From: an uncultured Prevotellaceae bacterium
GTDB lineage: Bacteria > Bacteroidota > Bacteroidia > Bacteroidales > Bacteroidaceae
Reading direction: 5' to 3'
NCBI GenBank assembly: GCA_945833925.1
Contig: CAMAFX010000017.1
Span: 1 to 38,228, forward strand
Length of the DNA stretch: 38,228 nt
Shown here: one piece after another, positions 1-7,538 of the stretch
Numbering within the stretch: position 1 is the first letter of the stretch
How the letters are laid out: every line of letters starts with the position of its first letter
Program-made: the position numbers and the translations under genes
The notes under the pieces: generated by a model
The model's database searches: none
Told to the model about the DNA's origin: nothing
The model's input: only the letters and a program-made list of their open reading frames with translations

Positions 1-1714
1 AGATAATCTTGCCGAGGAACTCAGGACGCTGGCTGATCTCGTAAATCTTCTTGATGAGACCCTGACCTGCACCGTCAGCTGGGTGAGCCTTACCTGTGTA
101 GAGGAACTGTACAGGATAGTTAGGATTGTTGACAATCTTAGCAAGACGCTCAAGGTCGGTGAAGAGAAGGTGTGCACGCTTGTAAGTAGCGAAACGACGA
201 CCGAAACCGATAAGAAGAGCGTTAGGATTAATCTTCTCCATCAAAGAAACAACGCGTGAAGGATCACCCTGGTTCTTCAACCAGCTGTCACGGAACTGCT
301 CACGAATGTAGTCAACGAGTTTAGTCTTGAGAGCCATACGAGTCTTCCAAACCTCGTCGTCGCTTACATTGTAAATAGCGTGCCAGATTTCCTCGTTCGA
401 CTGATCAAACAAATGGTTAGCATCGAAGTGCTTAGCATAGAGTTTGCGCCACTCGTTAGCACACCATGTTGGGAAGTGAACACCATTAGTTACATAACCA
501 ACGTGGCTCTCTTCTGGGTAATAACCTGGCCAGATACCAGCAAACATCTTCTTACTTACCTCACCGTGCAACCAGCTTACACCGTTAACCTCCTGTGAAG
601 TATTGCAAGCGAATGTAGACATACAGAAACGCTCGCTGTGATCTTCTGGATTCATACGACCCATACCGATGAACTCATCCCAAGAAATACCGAGGAGCTG
701 TGGATAGCCACTCATATACTTAGAGAAGAGACCCTCGTCGAAGTAGTCGTGACCAGCAGGTACTGGAGTGTGAACAGTATAGAGAGAACTTGCACGTACG
801 AGCTCCATTGCCTGGTTAAAGCTGTAACCCTCCTTAACGAGGTCAACAAGACGCTGAACATTGCAGAGAGCTGCGTGACCCTCGTTGCAGTGGTAAACAT
901 CCTTCTTGATGCCGAGCTGCTTCAACAGAAGCACACCACCGATACCGAGAAGAATCTCCTGCTTCAAACGGTTTTCCCAGTCACCACCATAGAGAGCGTG
1001 AGTGATTGAACGGTCGAACTCTGAGTTCATGTCGTTGTCTGTATCAAGGAGATACAACTTGACACGACCTACATTTACGCGCCATACAAGTGCATGTACG
1101 TGGTAGTTCATATAAGGTACGTCTACAACCATTGGTGTACCGTCCTCGTTGAACTGCTGCTCGATAGGAAGAGAACCGAAGTTCTGTGCCTCGTAGTTAG
1201 CAATCTGCTGACCGTCCATTGACAGGGTCTGTGTGAAGTAACCAAAACGATAGAGGAAACCGACAGCGCACATGTCAACGTTGCTATCAGAAGCCTCCTT
1301 GATGTAGTCACCGGCAAGAATACCAAGACCACCAGAGTAAATCTTCAATGTCTGGTTCAGACCATACTCCATACAAAGGTAAGCAACGCTTGCACGCTTC
1401 TTGTCGGGCTCAACGTCCATGTAAGCACGGAACTGCTTATAAACAGTGTCCATCTTCTTCAAGAGAGCCTTGTCCTTTGCCATCTGCTCCAACTTGTCGT
1501 GGTTGATGCGTTCGAGCAGCATTACTGGATTCTGGTGTACCTCCTCGAAGAGTTCTTCATCAAGATTACGGAACAAACTGCGTGCGTCATGATTCCATGC
1601 CCACCACATGTTGTGAGCCAACTCTTCAAGTTTGTTCAGTTCTTCAGGAATATTACTTTTCACTGTAATGGGGCGAAAGTTTACCTGATTACTGTTACTA
1701 GCTTTAATTTTCAT
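1..1714 (-). CDS. glgP: Alpha-glucan (glycogen) phosphorylase, GT35 family, 3' end beyond window
   Basis: This gene is open from the left edge of the window to an ATG at 1714, so about 571 N-terminal residues are visible. It begins [18 protein letters not shown] and continues into the DUF3417-type N-terminal region ([16 protein letters not shown]). It then shows phosphorylase hallmarks such as [44 protein letters not shown] and [11 protein letters not shown]. The family releases glucose 1-phosphate from alpha-1,4-glucans with a PLP cofactor in the cytoplasm; the PLP lysine should lie in the missing part. It starts 58 bases after the glycogen synthase stop codon on the same strand, so the two probably form a glycogen turnover operon. 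The product is well supported; only the C-terminus is unknown. Confidence 0.93.
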   Translation of the reverse strand, partial: MKIKASNSNQVNFRPITVKSNIPEELNKLEELAHNMWWAWNHDARSLFRNLDEELFEEVHQNPVMLLERINHDKLEQMAKDKALLKKMDTVYKQFRAYMDVEPDKKRASVAYLCMEYGLNQTLKIYSGGLGILAGDYIKEASDSNVDMCAVGFLYRFGYFTQTLSMDGQQIANYEAQNFGSLPIEQQFNEDGTPMVVDVPYMNYHVHALVWRVNVGRVKLYLLDTDNDMNSEFDRSITHALYGGDWENRLKQEILLGIGGVLLLKQLGIKKDVYHCNEGHAALCNVQRLVDLVKEGYSFNQAMELVRASSLYTVHTPVPAGHDYFDEGLFSKYMSGYPQLLGISWDEFIGMGRMNPEDHSERFCMSTFACNTSQEVNGVSWLHGEVSKKMFAGIWPGYYPEESHVGYVTNGVHFPTWCANEWRKLYAKHFDANHLFDQSNEEIWHAIYNVSDDEVWKTRMALKTKLVDYIREQFRDSWLKNQGDPSRVVSLMEKINPNALLIGFGRRFATYKRAHLLFTDLERLAKIVNNPNYPVQFLYTGKAHPADGAGQGLIKKIYEISQRPEFLGKII

Positions 1715-1772
1715 AAAACAATTATTAATTGATAATGTATTGTATTTATATTAGTTTTGTCTGGTTGTCTTA

Positions 1773-3449
1773 TTAGTTGTTTACCAGGAACATGCGAGCT
1801 TCCTTATTGTTTATTGCAATGCCGTAAGCATCATAATAATACTGAATGAAGTTCTTCCAGAGAGCCTTCTCACTAAGAGCATATGCAGCCTTGCGTGCAG
1901 CATCGGTCTCCTTCTTGTTCATCGATGCCATCTTCAGGATAGCGTCCTTAACACCGTCGCAAACCTCGTCGTGATTATAGTCGTTGCGCTCGATCACCTC
2001 TACCCCATCCTCGATGTGGCTCTGACCGCCCTTAACCTTATTTGCCCACATACCGAAACCGCTGAGCGAAGTGGTGATACAAGGCACCTTGAACGCAACG
2101 CTTTCAAGTGGTGTGTATCCCCAAGGCTCGTAGTACGATGGGTAAGCACTAAGGTCGTTACCTATCAACAAGTCATAATAATGCATATTGAAAATACCGT
2201 CGTTACCATCGAGATAGCAAGGCACGAATATTACCTTTACACGGCTGTTGCTATCATTGTTCATGCCGAACCAGCGGAGAGTGTCTATTACTCTGTCACC
2301 GTCCCACTGATGAAGGTTGTGTGTTATGAAAGGAGCATCAAGAGGAGTAGTAAACTCGATACCCTCGGCAAGACGATCCTTCAAATCCTGACGTGGACCA
2401 ACCTGCCAACCAGGAACCTCGATGAATGCAACAACGTCGCGGTCAAGAGCGGGATCCTCATTCAGACGATGCAGAGCATCAATAAAGACATCAATACCCT
2501 TGTTCTTAAACTCGTAGCGACCACTGGTGGCAACAATCAATGCCTCGTCTGTCAACTGAGCGCCAGTAAGTGCATTTGCCACCTCAAGCAACTTGGCACG
2601 AGCCATCTTGCGCTTCTTTGTGAACTGTGCAGCCTTAGGAACAAAGTCAGCCTCGAAACCATTCATAAGCACTGCGTCGCACTTCTTGTCCAGAAGTTCC
2701 TCGCACTCAAAAGCGGTAACGTCGCTTACGGTTGTAAAGCAATCAACATTATGGGCTGTCTGGCGCTCGATGGAATGCTTAGCCTCCATATTGAGTTCCT
2801 GAGCCATTTGATTACCATTATAATTATTAAGATATTGATAGAGAGGCTTGTTATTACCGCAGATGCTGCGGCCGATGCTGGTTGCATGCGTAGTAAAGAT
2901 GGTTGCTATCTGGGGAAGAGTGTCCTTGATGTAAAGTGCACCAAGACCAGTCATCCATTCGTGAGCCTGATAAACAACGTTGGTATATTTCTTGCTAAGA
3001 TAATAATGATAGAAGCTTTCCACTACCCTTCCAGCAGCATAACTGAACATTGAAGCTTCGTCGTAATCGCCATAAGCATGCAATGAATCCACATGGAACT
3101 TTGTGTACATCTTGGCGTATATATCATTCTTAACTGCAAAGTATGGTGTGAAATCTACAAGGATTACGATGGGGCGACCTGGGATATTCCAGCGACCAAC
3201 CCTAACGTGCAGTTCCTGCGACTCTGCTTCCTTTATCCATTCCTTGAACAGTTTTTTATCCTCGATGAAAAGTGAATTTTCCTTGCTAATCCAGAAGTCT
3301 GGACCAATGAAGACTACCTTATCTGTAAGTACATCCTGAAGTGTTTTTGCTCGAGTAGAAAGAACGGTGTAAATACCGCCTACCTTATTACAAACTTCCC
3401 AACTTGACTCAAAAATAAAGTCGGGCATCAACTGTTCATTTTTCATCAA
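1773..3449 (-). CDS. Glycogen synthase, eukaryote-like GT3 family
   Basis: The 558-residue protein would extend alpha-1,4-glucan chains from a nucleotide sugar (UDP-glucose in GT3 enzymes). The N-terminus has SSWEVCNKVGGIYTVLSTRA, the sugar-nucleotide glycine loop. The second Rossmann half carries YPSYYEPWGYTPLES at about residues 436-450, which resembles the fungal and animal glycogen synthase signature rather than bacterial GlgA (GT5). There is no signal peptide, so it is cytoplasmic. The start is MMKNEQLM, where several nearby Met codons are possible. The phosphorylase gene follows 58 bases downstream. A TAACTTTG -7 box lies about 40 bases upstream. Family assignment rests on the motif and on the known presence of GT3 synthases in Bacteroidetes. 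Confidence 0.93.
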   Translation of the reverse strand: MMKNEQLMPDFIFESSWEVCNKVGGIYTVLSTRAKTLQDVLTDKVVFIGPDFWISKENSLFIEDKKLFKEWIKEAESQELHVRVGRWNIPGRPIVILVDFTPYFAVKNDIYAKMYTKFHVDSLHAYGDYDEASMFSYAAGRVVESFYHYYLSKKYTNVVYQAHEWMTGLGALYIKDTLPQIATIFTTHATSIGRSICGNNKPLYQYLNNYNGNQMAQELNMEAKHSIERQTAHNVDCFTTVSDVTAFECEELLDKKCDAVLMNGFEADFVPKAAQFTKKRKMARAKLLEVANALTGAQLTDEALIVATSGRYEFKNKGIDVFIDALHRLNEDPALDRDVVAFIEVPGWQVGPRQDLKDRLAEGIEFTTPLDAPFITHNLHQWDGDRVIDTLRWFGMNNDSNSRVKVIFVPCYLDGNDGIFNMHYYDLLIGNDLSAYPSYYEPWGYTPLESVAFKVPCITTSLSGFGMWANKVKGGQSHIEDGVEVIERNDYNHDEVCDGVKDAILKMASMNKKETDAARKAAYALSEKALWKNFIQYYYDAYGIAINNKEARMFLVNN

Positions 3450-3488
3450 TTATCAATCTTAATTATCAATATACCTTAAAAAGTTGCA

Positions 3489-3496
3489 CAAAGTTA
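3489..3496 (-). promoter_or_regulatory. Putative -7 box of glycogen synthase promoter
   Basis: The minus strand reads TAACTTTG, which fits the Bacteroidetes -7 consensus TAnnTTTG, about 40 bases before the glycogen synthase start. I see no good TTTG -33 box at the expected 19-21 base distance, so this is only moderately supported. Confidence 0.4.
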
Positions 3497-3571
3497 CATA
3501 TAATTGTATACATAAAATCTAAATTATATTATTTTTTTCCATATATAAGACATTTATTGATTAAAATCAAG

Positions 3572-3579
3572 TATCTTTG
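3572..3579 (+). promoter_or_regulatory. Putative -7 box for the small secreted protein gene
   Basis: TATCTTTG on the plus strand fits TAnnTTTG and lies 40 bases before the ATG at 3620. The -33 element is poor (a TTTATTG at 3553-3559 is too close). Confidence 0.45.
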
Positions 3580-3619
3580 TGGTGATTTAAAACAAGACTA
3601 CTTTTTAACGAACTAATCA

Positions 3620-4042
3620 ATGAAAATGAAACTTTTAACCACGATTATATGTATGCTTGCTGTCAACAGTGCATTTGCTCAAACTCCGTGGAAATGCAAG
3701 TTAACGTGTGAGGAAGTTAAGGGCACTCTGCAGATGGACCTTTACGAAGAAAGCATCGACGTTCCTGGAATGGACATGTTCGGCCCGATGAATGGCTATC
3801 TGAGTGGAAAGAACGGCAGCGTGTACGGAACATGGATGATAACCAGTTTCAAAATCAAGAACGACAAGGAAGCCAGCATCCGCCTGTCCAACGACCTTGG
3901 CTCGGACACGCAGGAATGCGAATTGGTGGCTTTGACCGACAGCACATTCAAGATGGAACTAAAAGGTGGCGTAGTAATAAAAAAGGTAGTCAACAAGAAA
4001 TTGGTAAAACTACCACATACACTAATCTTTCAAAAGAAATAG
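3620..4042 (+). CDS. Small secreted or periplasmic protein, unknown function
   Basis: The 140-residue protein begins with a clear signal peptide (MKMKLLTTIICMLAVNSAFA, cleavage expected before QTPW). The mature part, about 120 residues, looks beta-rich. It has a repeated pattern of short polar strands (LTCEEVKGTLQMDLYEES, GSVYGTWMITSFKIKND, ELVALTDSTFKMELKGG) and two Cys residues. This resembles small lipocalin-like or META-like secreted barrels, but I do not recognise the family. It stands alone, divergent from glycogen synthase, with its own -7 box. The gene is believable because of the signal peptide, the promoter and its codon use. No function can be assigned. Confidence 0.8.
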   Translation: MKMKLLTTIICMLAVNSAFAQTPWKCKLTCEEVKGTLQMDLYEESIDVPGMDMFGPMNGYLSGKNGSVYGTWMITSFKIKNDKEASIRLSNDLGSDTQECELVALTDSTFKMELKGGVVIKKVVNKKLVKLPHTLIFQKK

Positions 4043-4126
4043 CCATCAATAACCCCCTCACTAATTATAAATAAATTGATTTATATCAATAAAAGTAATA
4101 AATTATAAGAAAATTCCAATATATTG

Positions 4127-4157
4127 CTTGCAGATAAAGTAAAAAGAGATAAATTTG
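4127..4157 (+). promoter_or_regulatory. Promoter of candidate small RNA
   Basis: CTTG at 4127-4130 is followed, after 19 bases, by TAAATTTG at 4150-4157. This is a good match to the Bacteroidetes sigma factor consensus. Transcription would start near 4163. No convincing protein gene follows; instead there is a short hairpin and a U-rich tail. Confidence 0.6.
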
Positions 4158-4162
4158 CATCG

Positions 4163-4230
4163 TGTTTTTCATGGTATTAGATTTAAGGTTAACGAAGTTA
4201 GGTTGTCGGGAGACAACCTTCTTTTATTTT
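4163..4230 (+). ncRNA. Candidate small RNA of about 70 nt ending in an intrinsic terminator
   Basis: A promoter-like site directly upstream predicts a start near 4163. The transcript would contain ATGGTATTAGATTTAAGG from 4171 and end with a perfect 7-bp hairpin, GGTTGTC-GGGA-GACAACC (4201-4218), followed by TTCTTTTATTTT. The hairpin and U-rich tract fit an intrinsic terminator. A 55-codon frame starts at 4171, but its codons 11-16 are the hairpin, so translation beyond it seems unlikely. I have a vague memory of similar sequence in other Bacteroidales intergenic regions, but cannot confirm it. Alternatives are a leader with an attenuator or a leader peptide. Confidence 0.5.
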
Positions 4231-4497
4231 ATACCCTCATCCCCATTGTCTTGGAGTAAGCACAAACATCAGGACAACCCAGCCTTCCGTCATTACGCTG
4301 TACATCGTTTATACAAAAATCAAATAAATGTAAACTAATTTTAAACAAGCGCAAGGCTTCTCTCCCACCCTTCATTCAATGTTATAAGAAATGACGAATG
4401 AAGAATGTAAACGCTAAAACCTGAATTCTAATATTTCTCTTTCAGTCCTGTTTCTCAAGCAGTTAGCACAAAAAGAAATATTCTACACCATTTTTCT

Positions 4498-4583
4498 TTT
4501 TTTTTCGCAGCAGAAAAAAAAATTTTCCGTAGCGGAAAAAAGATTTTTCTGCTGCGGAAAAAAAGATTTTCCGCTACGGAAAC
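4498..4583. repeat. Array of four 22-bp A/T-flanked palindromic units
   Basis: Four 9-base GC-rich cores start at 4505, 4527, 4549 and 4571, exactly 22 bases apart: TCGCAGCAG, CCGTAGCGG, CTGCTGCGG and CCGCTACGG. Each has a T-tract on its left and an A-tract on its right, so each unit is itself an imperfect palindrome, with centres at 4509, 4531, 4553 and 4575. Core 2 is the exact reverse complement of core 4, and core 1 matches the reverse complement of core 3 at 8 of 9 bases. It lies between convergent transcription units. A related array is at 36310-36500. Function is unknown. Confidence 0.8.
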
Positions 4584-4716
4584 TATGCATTTCACGCTGA
4601 GTCACCTGTCTATTCCTGCACAACAATCCAACGAAACATTTCCGTGCCCTACAAACAACACTGTACTTGTAAACAGATTTCACAACAGGATAAGAAAACA
4701 ATGTAGAATGAAGACC

Positions 4717-4751
4717 AAAAAAAAGATGACCACACAAAAAGCGTGATCATC
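4717..4751 (-). terminator. Intrinsic terminator of the tRNA operon
   Basis: On the minus strand GATGATCACGC, a TTTTT loop and GTGTGGTCATC form an 11-bp stem (4725-4751, two G-U pairs), followed by eight T residues (4724-4717). It lies 30 bases after the last tRNA. Confidence 0.85.
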
Positions 4752-4781
4752 TGTTTAATCTTGTTTTATTCAACTGGAAAG

Positions 4782-4865
4782 TGACGAGGATGGGACTCGA
4801 ACCCACACGACACAATTGTCACTACCACCTCAAAGTAGCGCGTCTACCAATTCCGCCACCTCGCC
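4782..4865 (-). tRNA. tRNA-Leu (GAG)
   Basis: The 84-nt gene folds as a class II tRNA. The acceptor stem is GGCGAGG with CCTCGTC, the D-arm has GGCGGAATTGGTAGAC, and the anticodon loop TTGAGGT sits within CTACT/GGTAG. There is a variable arm and a GTTCGAGTC T-loop. The anticodon is GAG and the discriminator base is A. CCA is not encoded. It is the third gene of the Gly-Leu-Leu cluster. Confidence 0.95.
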
Positions 4866-4888
4866 GACATAATGCCTGATAAGCTTAG

Positions 4889-4970
4889 TGCCCAAGACAG
4901 GACTCGAACCTGCACGTCTTGCGACACACGCACCTGAAACGTGCGCGTCTACCAATTCCGCCACTTGGGC
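4889..4970 (-). tRNA. tRNA-Leu (CAG)
   Basis: This 82-nt class II tRNA has acceptor strands GCCCAAG and CTTGGGC. The anticodon loop is TTCAGGT (anticodon CAG), the T-loop GTTCGAGTC, and the discriminator A. It lies 23 bases from the next tRNA-Leu and 7 bases from tRNA-Gly, so the three are cotranscribed. Confidence 0.95.
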
Positions 4971-4977
4971 TTTTAAG

Positions 4978-5050
4978 AGCGGAAAACGAGACTCGAACTC
5001 GCGACCCCAACCTTGGCAAGGTTGTGCTCTACCAACTGAGCTATTTCCGC
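4978..5050 (-). tRNA. tRNA-Gly (GCC)
   Basis: The 73-nt gene has acceptor strands GCGGAAA and TTTCCGC. The D-arm is TAGCTCAGTTGGTAGAGCA, the anticodon loop TTGCCAA lies between CAACC and GGTTG, and the discriminator is U, as expected for glycine tRNAs. It is first in the cluster. Confidence 0.96.
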
Positions 5051-5148
5051 AATTATTACGATGTATCGATTAAAACAACACATCATACCTACTTATCATT
5101 CCAGTCAAATAATTCAAAGAACTTTGCAATATTTCTCAATTGCGAGTG

Positions 5149-5180
5149 CAAAGGTACAGCATTTTTTTCGATTGTACAAA
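5149..5180 (-). promoter_or_regulatory. Promoter of the Gly-Leu-Leu tRNA operon
   Basis: On the minus strand TTTG (5180-5177), a 20-base spacer and TACCTTTG (5156-5149) match the Bacteroidetes consensus exactly. The tRNA-Gly 5' end lies about 98 bases downstream, leaving a leader to be processed. Confidence 0.85.
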
Positions 5181-5209
5181 CAAAAAGCAAAAAAAATACG
5201 CACTTTTTA

Positions 5210-6361
5210 TCAATCCATCCTGTCTCTATAATCCTCGTACGTATAAGAGCGTAGAATTTCAAGTTTTCCATCAAGACGTTCAATAGCAATGCTGGGATGA
5301 TTGATGCCATTGAACATTGTCGTCTTTACCGTTGTATAGTGAATCATGTCTTCAAGATATATGACCTCGCCTATCTGTAGTTCGTGGTCAAAACGCCACG
5401 AGCGCATATAGTCGCCACTAAGACAGCTGTTACCTCCCAAACGATAGACAAACGGTTCCTTCGGAGCATCCTCATCCTCTATGGTTTCGGCTCCACGAAC
5501 TTTTGGCCAGTATGGCATCTCCAGACAATCGGGCATATGGCATGTGAAACTGACATCGAGAATGGCAGTCTTGATGCCGTGATTGGCAACTATATCTACG
5601 ACACTTGCAGCAAGAGCACCAGTCTGCCATGCAAACGCACTTCCTGGCTCGAGAATTATCTTAAGATTTTGATGACGCTCGCGCAGTGACCTGATGGCGC
5701 CTATCAGTTTTTTCACTTCATAGCCTTGACGTGTCATGAGATGACCACCGCCAAGATTAAGCCATTTCAGGCTTGGTAACCACCTGCCGAACTTCTCTTC
5801 AACATAGACAAGTGTATCAACAAGATCCTGAGCACTGCTCTCGCAATGGCAATGACAATGGAAACCTTCAATCTCGGAAGGCAAAACATCAGGAAGGTCG
5901 CACGACAACACACCGAATCGGCTGCCCGGAGCACACGGATCGTACAGGGCTGTTTCAATAGCACTATGTTCGGGATTGATGCGCAGTCCCATGCTTACCA
6001 TCTTGGTAGGATTGGCAACATTGTACTCTGACGCCATTCCCTTAAAACGCTCGAACTGGCTCAGCGAATTGAAAGTTACGTGACTGCTACATGAAAGAAT
6101 AGCAGGAAACTCCTTCTCCGTATATGCCGGAGAATAAGTATGAGCAGGCGAACCGAACTCTTCGAATGCAAGGCGCGCCTCGTAGAGGGAACTGGCCGTT
6201 GTATGACTGATATACTCGCGGAAGATGGGAAAAGTCTTCCAAAGCGCAAACGCCTTGAATGCAAGAATAATCTCCGCCCCACTCTGTTCTGCCACACTCT
6301 TAACCAAAGAAAGGTTGCGACGCAGCAACCTCTCTTCCAATATATACACTGGTGTATTCAC
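5210..6361 (-). CDS. nspC: Carboxynorspermidine decarboxylase
   Basis: This 383-residue, PLP-dependent, fold-III (alanine racemase-like) decarboxylase converts carboxynorspermidine or carboxyspermidine to norspermidine or spermidine. The N-terminal segment AEIILAFKAFALW places the PLP lysine at K36. Further family marks are PGSRFGV, FHCHCHCE, LNLGGGHLMTRQGYE, LEPGSAFAW, DVSFTCHMPDCLEMPYWP and YRLGGNSCLSGD. The last is the C-terminal active-site cysteine region. Its length fits the family. The usual partner, carboxynorspermidine dehydrogenase, is not in this window. It starts 31 bases after the PCMD-like gene on the same strand and has no obvious promoter of its own, so the two may share a transcript. 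Confidence 0.92.
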   Translation of the reverse strand: MNTPVYILEERLLRRNLSLVKSVAEQSGAEIILAFKAFALWKTFPIFREYISHTTASSLYEARLAFEEFGSPAHTYSPAYTEKEFPAILSCSSHVTFNSLSQFERFKGMASEYNVANPTKMVSMGLRINPEHSAIETALYDPCAPGSRFGVLSCDLPDVLPSEIEGFHCHCHCESSAQDLVDTLVYVEEKFGRWLPSLKWLNLGGGHLMTRQGYEVKKLIGAIRSLRERHQNLKIILEPGSAFAWQTGALAASVVDIVANHGIKTAILDVSFTCHMPDCLEMPYWPKVRGAETIEDEDAPKEPFVYRLGGNSCLSGDYMRSWRFDHELQIGEVIYLEDMIHYTTVKTTMFNGINHPSIAIERLDGKLEILRSYTYEDYRDRMD

Positions 6362-6392
6362 TTATATACCTTATAAAATAAAATAATCAGAA

Positions 6393-7352
6393 TTAATACA
6401 CGAACTTAACATTATCAATGTACAATGTGTTGCCAGGACTACCTATGTAAGCACCGCCGTGACTCGAATCGAACTTCACAACAACATGAGTCGGTTCAGT
6501 GTCTGCATCAGCCCAACCTTCCTCGATAATCTTCACGTTCTTACCCTTGCTGTTGAGGGCATAGTATACGTTGTCGCCGGTTATGAGACCCATGTACGAC
6601 TTGTAGAAAGGCTCGCCGGTTATGTCGCCATAATGGATTGGGAAAGACTGCTTCTCCTTCCAGTCGGTTGTCTGCGTAAAACGGTAAGCCATGGTACCTA
6701 CACGAAGTGCATGAATATTTCCTTCGGAATCCTCCCAACGCTTCTGGAGAATACAGATTGCATCAGGATAGTCCTTTCCGGCAATTGTCTTGGTACGACT
6801 GAAACCTGTTTCGCGTATACGGTTTGGCTCACCCGTTGGTTCTGCCTTGTAGTCGAACATCAATGCTTTTGGACGCTTGGTGAAAGGAATTCCCATAGAC
6901 ATCTTGCTCATAGGATTGCTTGAACTGGTGATTGGCTCAATCATCTTGCCCGTATAGAGCGAACCGGCTGCAAGAACTGTGATGTTGACGATGCCGAGTG
7001 CCTTGCACTTCTCGATGTGGGTGGTAAGTTTTGCGCACGAACCACCGTTGTGGCTTGCTTTGAAAACACTGGTGTTGGTCTTCACGATACCGCAAACCTT
7101 TGCATAAACATTACTAGTTGCCCAAGGTGAACCACCCTGATTGGTGTAGGCAACATTTCCTTCTATCGTACTTGTCGGACCGACTTCCATGAGGGTTTTC
7201 TTCTGACCGCCCATAATCGCACTCTCCTTCAAGTTGCGAGTAATCCACTTCTCGAAATCGCCGTACTTTATCAGTTGCTCGTCCTGAGCCATACCGTTTG
7301 CGCATACCATGCACATTGCCAGAGCGCAAACCATCTTCTTCAAATTCATCAT
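6393..7352 (-). CDS. Secreted PCMD-like (putative carbohydrate metabolism) protein
   Basis: The 319-residue protein has a signal peptide (MMNLKKMVCALAMCMVCANGMAQ, cleavage expected before DEQL). The mature part resembles the Bacteroidetes PCMD domain. It has GDFEKW near the start, GGSPWATSNVYAK, a Thr-rich AKLTTH segment, LAAGSLYTGKM, GIPFTKRPKALMFDYK, the DAICILQKRWED strand and a C-terminal GNTLYIDNVKFVY. Such domains are beta-sandwich, galactose-binding-like folds found in secreted or surface proteins; no enzyme activity is established. It precedes nspC by 31 bases. Upstream, TAAATTTG (7412-7405) is a likely -7 box. Family call is by eye; the secreted location is secure. Confidence 0.7.
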   Translation of the reverse strand: MMNLKKMVCALAMCMVCANGMAQDEQLIKYGDFEKWITRNLKESAIMGGQKKTLMEVGPTSTIEGNVAYTNQGGSPWATSNVYAKVCGIVKTNTSVFKASHNGGSCAKLTTHIEKCKALGIVNITVLAAGSLYTGKMIEPITSSSNPMSKMSMGIPFTKRPKALMFDYKAEPTGEPNRIRETGFSRTKTIAGKDYPDAICILQKRWEDSEGNIHALRVGTMAYRFTQTTDWKEKQSFPIHYGDITGEPFYKSYMGLITGDNVYYALNSKGKNVKIIEEGWADADTEPTHVVVKFDSSHGGAYIGSPGNTLYIDNVKFVY

Positions 7353-7404
7353 TTATAAATAGATTAAAATAATTCGAAATTATATATCACCTTAAAAACG
7401 GATG

Positions 7405-7412
7405 CAAATTTA
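7405..7412 (-). promoter_or_regulatory. Putative -7 box for the PCMD-like gene and nspC
   Basis: The minus strand reads TAAATTTG, 53 bases before the PCMD-like start. Its -33 region is T-rich without a clear TTTG. Confidence 0.5.
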
Positions 7413-7462
7413 CATAATTTCCAAAAATATTAAAATATAAATCGGTAAAAACAGCAAGATGT

Positions 7463-7494
7463 TTTGGTACAAATAAAGAAAAAGAGTAATTTTG
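7463..7494 (+). promoter_or_regulatory. Promoter of fbp
   Basis: TTTG (7463-7466), a 20-base spacer and TAATTTTG (7487-7494) match the consensus exactly. Transcription would start near 7500, downstream of the TTG codon at 7464. The longer reading of fbp is therefore unlikely and the ATG at 7539 is favoured. Confidence 0.85.
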
Positions 7495-7538
7495 TAAGAC
7501 TAATACGAAAAATAGGACACTACACAATCAACACGACG

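Larger units (their letters stand above)
4043..4716. other. Long intergenic region without a convincing protein gene
   Basis: This stretch separates the plus-strand secreted protein gene from the minus-strand tRNA operon. It contains a small-RNA-like cassette (4127-4230), a loose inverted repeat of CTTCATTC and GAATGAAG around 4371-4404, and a 22-bp palindromic array (4498-4583). Open frames here, including a 55-codon frame from the ATG at 4171 and a minus-strand frame through the array, look non-coding. I see no clear terminator directly after the secreted protein gene. Confidence 0.7.

Noticed and set aside
1971-3053. 360-codon plus-strand open frame opposite glycogen synthase
   Set aside because: It lies wholly inside a strongly conserved glycogen synthase gene and its translation has no domain pattern.
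4171-4338. 55-codon plus-strand frame starting ATGGTATTAGAT
   Set aside because: A perfect hairpin with a U-rich tail falls within its codons 11-16, so the RNA probably ends there. Treated as a candidate small RNA rather than a gene.
4371-4404. CTTCATTC...GAATGAAG inverted repeat as a terminator
   Set aside because: The 8-bp stem has a loop of about 18 bases and no T-tract follows, so it is weak.
4498-4583. CRISPR-like array
   Set aside because: The spacing is regular, but the unit is only 22 bases and the variable part is 9 bases. The units are palindromic, and no cas gene is present.
4483-4737. 84-codon minus-strand frame through the palindromic array
   Set aside because: It runs through the 22-bp repeats and the tRNA terminator and has homopolymer-derived Phe/Lys stretches, so it is not a credible protein.
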